Assembly (NCBI GenBank): GCA_033060915.1
Contig: CM065397.1
Coordinates: 28,636,501-28,700,500, forward strand
DNA from: Euryodendron excelsum
Lineage: Eukaryota > Streptophyta > Magnoliopsida > Ericales > Pentaphylacaceae
Length of the DNA: 64,000 bases
Direction: 5' to 3'
The position numbers and the translations under genes are program-made. The notes below the pieces were generated by a model, which worked only from the letters and a program-made list of their open reading frames with translations, was not told the DNA's origin and made no database searches. This document shows, one piece after another, positions 36,501-46,650 of the stretch. Position 1 is the first letter of the stretch. Every line of letters begins with the position of its first letter.

Positions 36501-39500
36501 TTAAAGCAAGGGGCATCCTATGTTTCCGTTCTTGTTGCATGTGCCACAATGATTCACGTTCTAGGTAATATGGTGAGGGACACGTGTCCATAACTTAAAC
36601 GCAATGAAACACATTGCAAGCAAGGACCAAAATTTCGTTTTGAGAGATCGTTTCGGTTGGCTTGAAAACATAAACATTTCAAAAGTGACAAATATGAAAA
36701 TAGTAAAATACAATCTTTTGTATATATCTCAGTGAAAATTGTACAACATTTATGCAAAGTTTTAAATTCAAGTTGAAATAACTTATTGTTTCAGTCTATG
36801 GCGTTGTGTTTTAGCGTATTTTTTTTATGTTCCGGTGCTGTGCTACCATAATACTCTAATACCCTAGCGAATTACGTTTTTGGAACACCAAACTTATGTC
36901 AAAACACTGAATTTAGCGATCCAATGCGATCCCAAACTTTTTTTCCTGTTTATTTCTTAAAAGGTCACCTAATGAAGAAAAAAAATCAAATATACTGAAC
37001 AAAAATCTAGGAAGAATGGAGTTTCAGCATAACAATATGCAAAAGAAAGTCATAAATACTCCTCAAAATGTGTTTTCAAATGATTAATTTGAAAAAACAT
37101 ATACTATATCTTTTTAATGTCTAATTGTTAAACAAAATTGTACTGTAAGTACCTTAATTCTAATTGTGTAATTTATACAAGTCTACCTCCAGCGTACCAT
37201 ATTTTAAAACATGTGGCGTTCCATGTTCCAGTTTTTGTTCCTCGTACCTGAATGACCCACGTTTCAAGTAACATAGTTTTGGTGTGTTTTGATAGAAGTA
37301 ACAATGTTTTGTTTCGGTCTCTTAGGAAATGAAAACATTTCGGCTGTTTCGATAGAAACAAATAAAAATTTTGTTCATTGCTTACAAGTTTGAAGAAAAT
37401 AACAAGGAATCCAATTATAAAATAAAAAAGATGTAAATTAGGTAATTTAAGTTATGAAATATATAGTTTTTTAATTCAATTAGTGTTATCTTGCAATTTT
37501 CAAAATATTCATATAGATAACATAGAATATATATGCAAACTTTTTCTGTGTCCCAGCCGTGTCATGTCTTATATCTTTTGAAAATTAGTGTGTTGGCAAG
37601 TCCATGTCATTTCATGTCCGTGCTTCTTAGACCATAAAATAGTTGTTGTTTGGAGAATTTCTACAACTAATTTCGAAAATCTTGCACCTGCAGTTTGAAA
37701 AATAAAGCCAAAAGTCATATTTTACATCTCAAAGCCTTCTTCTATCTTTTGAACCCAAACTCTAAAATTTATTCATTCCTTAAACCCACCACAATCCCAA
37801 TTGTAGCTAGCCATAGGCCAAGTTTCCTAAAGTTGTCCTATATCATAGAATCACCTTCAAACTTTCACTCTTGTACAAAATTTCAAAGTCATTTTGATGC
37901 GGTTTTCTCTTTTTAAAGCAACAATATGATATTAGGAAGGTCATTGTTCCTATTAATATCCTAACATTTAGGTTATTTGGAAAGCAAATAACAAAAGGCA
38001 TAGCTTCAGTAAATTGCAAACCATTCTTAAAGTGGCCACGAAAAAGAAGTTTGATCATAATTTGATCCTTTGTTTTGGCTACCTAACAATCTTGTATTCA
38101 ACTTCTACAAGAGGTGAGTCCTAAGAATTCCAGCTGAAATTCCTAGCTAATTCTTCTTCATCTTCTTCCTATCTTTTATGAAAATAACCAAGTTTGATAT
38201 ACATGCAATACCTATTCATAGTCCCAAAACAACACTACTTATTCCCGAAAACCTTGGCCAACCAAACACTTAAATCAATGCTAAAACTTTTCTACTCATC
38301 TTTCCCATGCTTCTTGTGTTCTATTTATAGTAGCTCTACGAAATATTTTTCTGACTTAATATGACGCAGAAATCACAAATACATTTTTTGGAAATCAATA
38401 CCACAACCAATGTTTGTTAAGTCATACCAAATAGTTCATTCTTGGATAGTTCCCAGACGATGCATACATATGTCTGTATATGCGTGCAGGGGATTGATAA
38501 TATCCCCATAGTGGATGACTTCAAAACAAACATAAGCACAAAGTTTATTGTGTTATCTTGGTAAACTTTGTTTGAATTCCATACCACTCTTCCTCTTCCA
38601 TCCACGGTCAATTAATCTTCTCATCCTAAAGGTGCAGCATCTCCTACCAAAGAGAAACAATACAACAACTATGTCTAATTGCTAATGCCATGTGCACGGC
38701 TTGTCAACCATTCCGACTACAAAGACCAGGACTGTTACAATTATAGAACTAAAAATCGTTTGTATTGCCCGTACTGACCGTTACATATCGGTACAGCATA
38801 AGGCGTGTCTAGTATGGGCGTTTTGTAATGGCTTAATTTGAGCCACACTAGCACAGGCCAATTCGTCGCTGTAACACGTCTATAATGGACGTTACGCCGT
38901 TACGATGACCGTTACAAGCTGTTGTGCATCTCTGATGAGAAGTTTGAAACAAAAAATCTGATAAAAGATTAGATTTCTCAAAAGAAAATGATTTCAATAG
39001 GGAGTCTGAGTCTGAGATGATCCAAAGATTCTTCAAAAAAAAAAAACTAAAGAAGAGAGAGAGAGAGAAGTTTTTTTTATTTCATTAGAAGAGAGAGTTC
39101 AGAGAAAACTGAGGAAAAAAAACTATAAACTACAAACATAAGAGGGTAAGAGACTGGTTGATTGAGAGTAAAAGATAGAAGAAACTGGTCATGTTATCAG
39201 AGAAAAAATGGCCATCATCCCATTGCAGGTCACCATCGGCGTTATCGACCATCTGCTTCAAATCTAAGCTTCTAGCGGCTTTGGACCCTTCGGCTTTCAC
39301 TGGCCCCTCTTTGGAATCAGATCTGACTTTTGAGACTTTAAAACATTTAAACCCTCTAAGTCTTAACCCAATAATAACCCTATTCACCCAGAGTCTTAAC
39401 ATGAGTTAAATAATTCGTACACCATGACCCAATTTCTTAAACATTATTTGTATAATTACTAATCGTTATATATGAACATTGTTGTATTATAATAACTATG

Positions 39501-41194
39501 TTATTGTTATAAAAACAATGTTATATTATAACAGCTACAATATTGTATTACACTTTATTATTGTGTAATTAATTTTAAATAATGTAAAGTAATAGTATAA
39601 GTTATTTTGGAGCCAGAACATGGGTATAATGAATTTTATAGAAATTTGTTAATCCAATAAAAACTCATGATAACACGGCCGTGTCCCATTACATAACATT
39701 CATGACATTGGCATCGGTAACACCACAACTGCTATTTAGTTCTATGATTGTAATTCCCACAATTTGACAAGGGCAAGCTAGAAACACGCTGGCAGCGAGA
39801 AATGTTGAATGGAAAACGACAAAAGGAAGAATGAGACTGTAAAACGTTGCAATTCCCCAATGGCGGTAAGCACCCAGTTCCCAAATAACAGGTAAGCACC
39901 AAGTTGGAAAGCCAATAGAACAACCATATTTCCAGTGAAAGCGTGATGATAAACATGTCATTCTAAACCAAAATCCCAAAAAGTATATTGGCCACACAAT
40001 TATTGCTTTTTTATACCATGTCAATGGCATCAACCTCTCAAAGTCCCATGAGGAAACTCATACCTTTAATCTTCTTCTGAAACAAATGAAACCTATATTT
40101 AACCAATACTACTCTATGTTAAAATGCTTACCTGGCTTATGATACTATAGAAGGGAACTAACAGGAGAAGTCTCTTCCACATTCTTTATGGAAACTGTTT
40201 AATCGGGACAATGTGTTGAGGGGAAATAAAAAGGCTGTCTCCATTTCCATCAATAGAAAGGTCAAAAGGTTAAAAAAGTTCCCCACTAAACTGATAACTC
40301 ATGTCTGAAAAGGAAAAAGCTTTTCTTCAAGTTATCATTTTGTTTATCTAATATGCATATAAACTCAACTTTCTCACTTCTAACACTTAAATTACCTACT
40401 TTTGATTGTCCAACATTCTGCTAGGTAAGCAAAAAAACTGGGTTCACGCTTTGTGTATCACTTTTAGCATCGTAGCAGAGTATTTTTGGGCATCAAAGCA
40501 CCGTAAGCAACTCTGTTTTCTTTTTCCTGTTCCATTATTGTAATTTTGTACGTTGTTATATTTTTCTTGGAGGTTACTCTTTTTGTTTTTATTTTTTATT
40601 TCAAAATTTTAATTTTAATTTAGTTTGTGTTATGTTTCTTAGGTTTTCTCTTTTAGTTGCCCTGTCATCTAGTGCATATAAATGGGAGCCAACTAACAAA
40701 AAAAAAATATTTATTTCCATGGAAAATTCTATAGGAACTATTTCAGTCTAAGACAAACAGAGAAGAATAACGAAGAAAACCCATAATGGACTTCGCAGAT
40801 GCTACACTAATTCACACTATGAAATTCATAAACGAAACGGTCGAGATTGGATAATATAATAGAAAGTTATCAGAGACGAATTACATAAAACCCTCAATTT
40901 TTTTTGTTCTCCTAATATTATGTCCTCTCTTTCGATTTCCGAGGGGAAGGAGATCTCAGCTCAACTAACAAACGATCGACAATCCCAAAAAGAAAAGTAC
41001 AATTATAACAATAATACGAGCTACGAACATTAGATTATCATCAATAAAATCGAAAGAGGCATAAACAACAAAAAAGGTTAGTAAACCTTGCGTTTGAGGT
41101 TGCAACGGTGCCATTCGGACTTGTAATGGAGCTTCTGCTCCGATTCGTCTTGAAATTCCTTGTTGCAAGCGTTGCAGCTTAAACCCCCACGCAT
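33502..41194 (-). CDS. REIL: REI1-like cytoplasmic 60S ribosome biogenesis factor (five exons)
   Basis: Exons on the minus strand: 41194-41087, 35133-34555, 34421-34252, 34099-33881 and 33661-33502. All have GT/AG boundaries, and together they make 1,236 nt, 411 aa plus stop, close to the roughly 400 aa of Arabidopsis REIL proteins. Four C2H2-type fingers are visible: C7/C10/H23/H29 in exon 1; C71/C74/H87/H93 in exon 2 (YSCGLCGKGYRSS); CCFICDLDHDT with HMHKQH in late exon 2; and FMCLYCNERCHPF with HMEAKSH in exon 3. An acidic Glu/Asp linker separates fingers 2 and 3. Conserved motifs follow: GVPGVTEALFLARQ, EEFYDYSSSYVD, KTLGSREYL, YYRQKPRP and the C-terminus MKSNVIRNLPRNVPY. REI1 homologues act on cytoplasmic pre-60S particles, helping release late assembly factors and checking the exit tunnel; plant members are needed for growth in the cold. 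The motif usually read as HRYNLKRK has Cys for Tyr here. Intron 1 is 5,953 bp and transposon-filled. An LTR starts about 135 bp upstream of the ATG. Confidence 0.95.
35613..35685. repeat. 73-bp direct repeat, copy 1
   Basis: Identical over 73 bp to 39311-39383 in the same orientation. It begins TTGGAATCAGATCTGAC and ends CAATAATAACCCTAT. It lies in REIL intron 1. Confidence 0.95.
36092..36573. mobile_element. hAT-type MITE, family 1, copy 2 (nested)
   Basis: Starts TAGTGTTAC and ends GTAATATGG. Flanks are TGAGTGAC (36084-36091) and TGAGGGAC (36574-36581), 7 of 8 identical. Its right part contains an internal partial tandem duplication (CTAGATAACATGGTGA near 36471 and CTAGGTAATATGGTGA at 36561) and a CGTTCC hexamer repeated several times at 36418-36440. 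Confidence 0.75.
36838..37276. mobile_element. hAT-type MITE, family 1, copy 3 (nested)
   Basis: Ends CTGTGCTAC and GTAACATAG. Flanking 8-mers are TTCCGGTG (36830-36837) and TTTTGGTG (37277-37284), differing only by two C/T changes. The 439-bp interior is collinear with copy 1 at 14081. Confidence 0.85.
39130..39402 (-). other. Coding-like fragment in REIL intron 1, family unknown
   Basis: A 90-codon minus-strand frame whose middle has balanced, protein-like composition (SKEGPVKAEGSKAARSLDL, then QMVDNADGDLQWDDGHF). This is unlike the low-complexity shadows nearby. I recognise no domain. It could be a captured exon fragment or chance. Confidence 0.3.
39311..39383. repeat. 73-bp direct repeat, copy 2
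   Basis: Identical to 35613-35685, 3.7 kb away. This copy lies inside a minus-strand coding-like frame. Confidence 0.95.
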
Positions 41195-41328
41195 ATCCGC
41201 TTCTCCTTCTTTCGCTTTGATTTTCGATTCGAGTCAGATCAAAGTTGGTCTGTTTTATAAAAGGCAATTCCTAACGTCATGGGTGACGCCCGCCCATTTA
41301 CAAAATTATTTATTTTTAATATTAGTGG

Positions 41329-42060
41329 TAAGTGGGATTTTCGAAAAGATCTAATCCGCTTCGCGAAATCAACTTAACGAGCTCCAAACAATTTACAAGA
41401 ACAAAAATAGTGAAAATGTGTCGACCATCTTTGAGCTGGTAGTACTTCGATAATTAAGTTAGGCAAACCTAATCTAATCGAATAAAAGTACTATGCACTA
41501 GCTTGAGTAAACGTACATTACTTCTTAGTATGGTGCATTTATAGGTTTTGGAGACCTCATTTCTTGTAGGAATGGTCTTCATTTTTCTTTTAGAAGTCAA
41601 TTACTTTTGGGTCGGTTTATGATGGATTCAAACCTATCTTTAAATGTTCTAGTCCCGCGGAACTTGTGAATTGAACCATTTGAGCTCAATTCTCCTTGTC
41701 GGGCATATCCTCTCCAGATCGAGCCTGGCACACTGTATGCACTAGGCTTCTGATTTATTGGGCCCACAATTGTCCCCAGTCCTTATGCCTGTTTGGCCAA
41801 GCTCGGGGAACAAGAGATGTACCTGCGCCTCGCTTCGTGACACAATCGTGGACTATCGTTAGGCGCCCTTCACAGTCCCCACTCCACGTGGCACTTCCTG
41901 ACTTGCTCAATCACTAAAAGCAACTTTTCATTAATTGCTGAAGCGACCTCCCAGTTCGGGAGTAATGATGCAGCCGCTCCTAGGTTTTGAAACAACGATA
42001 AGCTCTTCTATAAGAACCCATCCCCACAAAGGACTACTTCACCTTTGCTTCAAAGAAATA
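41329..42060 (-). mobile_element. 3' LTR of Tat/Retand-like element C1
   Basis: Homology with the C2 copy starts abruptly at TAAGTGGGATTTT in both (41329 and 59848), while sequences to the left are unrelated, so this is an element end. A minus-strand TATA box at 41537-41543 gives leftward transcription, in agreement with the pol gene on the minus strand. The boundary toward the internal region is not resolved; I put it near 42060. Confidence 0.75.
41537..41543 (-). promoter_or_regulatory. LTR TATA box facing the REIL gene
   Basis: The minus strand reads CCTATAAATGCACC. The equivalent site in C2 (60062-60069) is TATAAATA. Transcription would start about 30 bp to the left, around 41505, and run toward the REIL start codon at 41194. 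Confidence 0.6.
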
Positions 42061-42154
42061 ACTGTTGGGAGAGGGTGCTGACCTAATTTCTATAAGTGTC
42101 CAAGACTCTATCCAGTCCTTCACTTTGCACATTCATAATGCCAAACACGTAGTA

Positions 42155-44484
42155 ATGGTTATACGGCTTAGGAACATGCTTAATACTTCTGGGTCATTAC
42201 TGCTTTTAAGGTGAGGTATCAATTCCCACCAAGGGTTGATATCAAGTTGGCTGCCCATGAGGAATTCTGTCTGTATGAGTCAAACAAAGGGATGTCTTTC
42301 CCTTTAATAGCCATAGTCGAAGACGGTGTTAGATTCTCTCTCCACTCATTTCTGCTTTGATTCCTTTGTGACTACTCTCTATGCCCCCGCCTAGTTAGCA
42401 TCCAACGTCTTTAGGATAGTGATGGGCATAGTAGAGCTTAACCGCGTTCTCAGAGTGGAAATAGGCATCCACGAGTTTGCGTACTGCTACACACTTGTGA
42501 GAGTCAGCAACAACTATCGAAAATACTATTTTTGTTCTAAATAGAAGAATAGGGAGATCGTCTAGATCCTTCTTGATGCGGAAAAGGGAGCGAACGATGT
42601 CATGGTGTGGATCTCGGGCCCTTAGGAATACGGGAACGTCCCCGAGGCTGAGCAACCCTCCTTGCGTTGCCTTAGAAAGCCTGGCGACCTAGGTCCACAC
42701 TTAGAATGCCTTGATCTTTCTCATATTGTTCTTACTTTCTCTGCCAATCTGACATTTACACTCATTTTGTTTTCAGGTGAACATACCAAGCCTAAGAAGC
42801 AGTACGAGCATCTCGGGGTTAATCTATCGTTGTTGGAGAGAGTTTGGTCTTATAAAGGAGTAGGCCCACAACAGAGACTTGACAAAGCTGCTCACATCCT
42901 ACTACGGTACCCAATATGCTACCAATCATTCTCAGCAACCGAAGGCATCCTGGGCGATGTCATCGCAACGCCGAAGGCGCAAAGTGAGGTCGGCAATTTT
43001 GAGAACATCCCATAGGGTATTGTGATCCCATATATTCACAACTCTAGCCGAGTCACAGTCGCCATTACTCTTGCCAAAATGGAAGGAGAAACTGGTGCTA
43101 CTGAGGAGTCGTCATCATCAGACTGTGCTTTACCTCAAGCACCAAATTCCTCGACCGAAATCTGTGATGAGGAGGACGAGCCCAGTTCGAGCCCTGCTTC
43201 ATCATCAACATCGTCCTTAACCTCTACTTCGAAAGTGGTTCCAGACCGCTGGCCCACTTGCCAGTTTAGGCAACAAGTCTACTCGAGCTCTGAGACAGAG
43301 GACGAGCTGGGCGACATGTAGACACGAAGCTCGGTGGCCGTGATTGTTGGAAAGAAGGCGAGAACTGCCCAAGCGTCCACAGCCGGGACTAACACAACTC
43401 AGCTGCCCGTGCCTCTGTCACTGGCCACCTCTGAAGCTGGAGCTAGAGCTAGTGTATCGTTAACAGAGAAGTCGGCATCTAAAGGCCAGTAGAAGGAGAT
43501 GCACTAGGGCCACTAAGAACTTAGCGAGCCAGGTTGGCATCTGTTGAGCCGGATGTTAGGCCTGTGTCTAAGATTGTGATCCAACCAGTGGCTGGCACAC
43601 GTCCAATAACCACCCTTGATTATGGTCTCGTTGACCCTTCTATTGCGATAGGGTTGGTCAAAGGAGCTATCCTACCTCAGGACCAGGATATGCTGGGGCT
43701 GGCGACGGAGCCCAAAATCTTCATGGGAGTAGTCTATCAGTGTCCCTACCGATTTCTTTAGCCCTTTCCCGATTTGGTTTTTAGTCTGAGATTCTAACCA
43801 TTTTTTCTCTGTTTCCAAGCTTACAACATAATGTCCTGATTTGCAGCTATAAATAAGGAACTGAAGGACCTAAAGCAACAGCATGGTGCTTTGAAGCTAG
43901 AAGCTAGGGCTAATAAGAAGGCCGCAATTGACGTAAAGGCTGAGCTTAAAAAGAGCAAGGAGGCCATGGCAACCACCTTAGCTAAGCTGACACAGAGGAA
44001 CCAAGAGTTTAATAAGGCCAAGGAGGAGATCGGAAGGATGAAGGCTGAGCTCCCATTCGTGAAAAAGACAAGTATTAAGGAAGTCTTTGTAAAAAATGGA
44101 GATAATTATATGCAACAAATCCTTGGGATGATGAATGCAATCTTCAAGGACGGTTAGGTGGCCGCCCTCACCACACTGAAGGCCTCGTTGGCAGATCCAC
44201 TTTGGAAGAACATCCCTTGGCTGCTTCCTGATGAGGCCATTCCTGAAGACACCAAGGTGACTCCCTCCCAGATTGGGCAAATCAGCATTGTTGAAGTTGC
44301 TGGTGTCAATGAAGTTGCTGATGTTAATACTGCCCTTCTGGCTCTAGAGATTGTCGAAATTGTTGACACCATTGAGGTTGATGGTGTCAATACTAGCCCT
44401 CCAGCTTCACAGACTGTTGAGATGGCCGATGCTTCAACTGAAGTGATTCCTGGCTCGTTCGACCTTCCTTATCCATCCTTGTAG
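42155..44484 (+). pseudogene. Antisense extra gene of element C1 (Transposase_28-like, coiled coil), broken
   Basis: The gene lies on the strand opposite pol, between pol and the 3' LTR, as in Retand-type Tat elements. The N-terminal part resembles the putative gypsy-type transposon domain (PF04195): VDIKLAAHEEFCLYESN, then GMSFPLIAIVEDGVRFSLH. Next come LLERVWSYKGVGPQQ and ILLRYPICYQSF (42830-42940), a Ser/Glu-rich linker (43080-43320), a 43540-43750 segment ending in an apparent intron, a Lys/Glu coiled coil (43855-44060: ELKKSKEAMATTLAKLTQ), and a C-terminal part with repeated V-E-V-x-x-V-N units. AG acceptor-like sites (TTTTCAG-GTGAACATACC at 42770) suggest splicing. Several stops and frame changes show decay. 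Biochemical function unknown. Confidence 0.75.
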
Positions 44485-44639
44485 TCTTAGGGTGTTTCTT
44501 CTTTTCCTATATTCAACCTTTTTGTAATTTTTGGACAGCCTCATTGTAAAAAAGCTTTTTTGAATTTTAAATGAACTTCTTTTCTGCTCCATTGTTACTT
44601 GAGTAGTCGTTTATACTTGAGTAATTTCTTTTTACTGGG

Positions 44640-45010
44640 GTATTTTTATAATCGTTGGTCATTCTTGGGCCGATCTGAAAAACTTAGTCAGGATTAGGTA
44701 TAAAATACTTTAGTTTTTATATGGCTTTGGCCATTCTTGGGCTGACTTGAAAAACTTAGTCAGATCTAAGTGTAAAAGACTTAGTTTTTTTTTTTTTTTT
44801 TTTTTGTTTTAATAGATTTGGCCATTTTTGGGCTTACCTGCCTAACTTAGGCAGGATCAAGGTCTTACACTTGTTTTTTCTTTGGCCTTCATTGGCCGAC
44901 CTGCTTAATTTAGGCATGACCAAGGATCTTCACTTGGTTTTTACTTTGGCCTTCATTGGCCGACCTGCCTAATTTAGGCAGGACCAAGGATTTTCACTTA
45001 GTTTTTATTT
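44640..45010 (+). repeat. Tandem repeats (about 63 bp) between pol and the antisense gene, C1
   Basis: Units containing TTGGCC-TTCATTGGCCGACC, TAATTTAGGCA and GACCAAGGAT recur; the two best copies start near 44882 and 44945. An equivalent array is at 63090-63490 in C2. Each unit holds the short palindrome TTGGCCGACC/GGCAGGACCAA-like inverted motif. Confidence 0.8.
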
Positions 45011-45144
45011 GGTTGTCATTTTTTTTACACATCATATATATGAGAAACTCGATCTTTATTTCTGTAGATAATAGTCAGTAAGATGCACAATCTGCGATTT
45101 TCTACATTCGAACTTTGAAAAAATCATGACTTCAAACCAGGTCA

Positions 45145-46540
45145 TCATTGCTAGAATCTCTTTAAGTTATGTGCATTCCAAGGTCGGGGTAGCTGGCGTC
45201 CTTCTATGGTTTCTAGCCGATATGCCCCTACACTAACTTGGGATGCAATCTTCCTAGTTGGGACCAAGCTGTCCCTCAGCTGCGTTCTTGGTGGTCCCCA
45301 GTACCTTCCTTAGTACGAGGTATCTCTAGGCATGAAAGTTCTCTACTACACTCGCTTGTTATAAGGTCGGCTAAGTTGTTGATGAGAGGCAGTGAGCTTG
45401 AGCAAGGCACCTTTTCTCTTCTCTTTGATAAGGTCAAGGTCTTTGCTAGCATTTATTTGTTGAAGCCCATATCAAAAGTAGCCGACTTGATTGTTGGGCC
45501 CTACTTCCACCGGTATTATCGCCTCAACCTCGTAGGCTATTGAGTAAGGGGGTTTCTCCAGTTGACCTCCTCGGTGTAGTTCTATAAGACCAAAGGACAT
45601 TGGGGAGCTCGTCGATCCACTTTCCCTTTGCCTTCTCCAGCTTTTTCTTTATCCCGTTCGGCATTGTCTTGTTGGAGATTTCTGCCTGCCCATTACATTG
45701 TGAGTAGCTGGCGTTGAATATTAGTTTCTGATCCTTAACACGAAACAGAATCCCCTAAATATGTTTCCAACAAACTTAGTGCCATTATCCGAGATCAGTG
45801 CCCTTGGTATGCCAAACCTTGTAATGATGGTTTTTCAGGCGAATCTTTTTGCATATAGGGTCACGTATTGTGGCCAATGGCTTTGCCTCTATCCATTTAG
45901 TGAAGTAGTCCATTGCAACTATGAGAAATCTTTTATTTCCCGGAGCTCGAGGTAATGGGCCAACTATGTCCAGTCCCCATTGCTCAAACGGCCAATGGCT
46001 GGTGATCGTATTAAGATTCTTGGTAGGCTAATGGACCAATGGTGAAAACTTCTGGCACTTCAGCACATACTAGGCTGCATCCTTCTATATATAAGGCCAC
46101 CAGTGCCCTTGTGAGATAGCTCAGTGGACAATCGATTTCCTGCCCGCATAACTCTCGCAGATTCCTTCGTGAATCTCATAGAGTATTCCCTTTTACCTTC
46201 TCCGGATGGATATAGTAGAGATAGGGGCCAGTGAAAGATCTTTTATAAAGCTCTCGGTCAAGTGAGAACCATTATTTCAGCGCCTTATGCTTTATCTTCC
46301 TAGCCTTATTCTTATCTTTCGGCAGCTCGTTCCTGTCAAGGTAAGCAATGATGGGGTCCATCCAGGACGAGCCCAAGGTTTAGAAAGCCAGTATGAGTTC
46401 TTCTTCAAGATAAATGTTTGGGGCAGCTAAGGTCTCAACATGAATTGTTCTCTGCGATCTCGAGTTCAGAGCTACCGCGAGCATTGCTAGTGCGTCAGGA
46501 TGGGCATTACCGAAGGTGGCCGATTTGACTTGACTAGAGT
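45145..46540 (-). pseudogene. Pol 3' part of element C1 (RNase H end and integrase)
   Basis: Reading leftward: an RNase H tail (HADALAMLAVALNSRSQR near 46495), a zinc-finger region (EIHEGICESYAGR, KDAA, VLKCQKF near 46180-46040), and the integrase core (EQWGLDIVGPLPRAPGNK near 45980, AMDYFTKWIEAKPLA, FGIPRALISDNGTKF). Then follow [18 protein letters not shown] near 45545-45490 and the C-terminus QLPRPWNAHNLKRF. Integrase Asp residues of the DDE set are visible in LDIVG and SDNGT. There are several stops and a frameshift near 45830. A premature TAG at 45151-45153 precedes the stop position shared with C2 (45145-45147). The gene is cut at about 46540, where element B sequence starts; reverse transcriptase and gag of this copy are absent from the window. 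Confidence 0.88.
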
Positions 46541-46650
46541 TTTGAAAGTCGGTTTAGGCTTGATAGTGTTACGACGTTTTATTGGAGAACCAATTTGGAC
46601 CGGAGATTACTGAACGAGCAAAAATGGAATGCTTACAACATATTAACTTA

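Larger units (their letters stand above)
35982..37630. mobile_element. hAT-type MITE, family 2, copy 2, carrying two nested MITEs
   Basis: The left end is CTAAGAAACACCGACGC. The reverse complement of the right end is CTAAGAAGCACGGACAT. The perfect 8-bp direct repeat ACCATAAA flanks it (35974-35981 and 37631-37638). The 1.65-kb length, compared with 432 bp for copy 1, is mostly due to two family-1 MITEs inserted in it. Confidence 0.85.
35134..41086 (-). other. REIL intron 1, transposon-filled
   Basis: The intron runs from the donor after the exon-1 AAG codon at 41087 to the acceptor before 35133. It is the only long intron of the gene; the other three are 133, 152 and 219 bp. Contents are listed separately: a MITE nest, a 73-bp direct repeat pair and a coding-like fragment. 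At 38760-38930 a cluster of CCGTTAC/CGTTACG motifs resembles hAT subterminal sequence, but I could not find a matching second end. Confidence 0.85.

Noticed and set aside
38760..38930. End of another hAT element (CGTTACG motif cluster)
   Set aside because: The subterminal-like motifs are suggestive, but no paired terminus or TSD was found.
40965..41267. 100-aa minus-strand frame covering REIL exon 1
   Set aside because: Wrong frame; the frame starting at 41194 gives the conserved REI1 zinc finger and splices correctly to exon 2.
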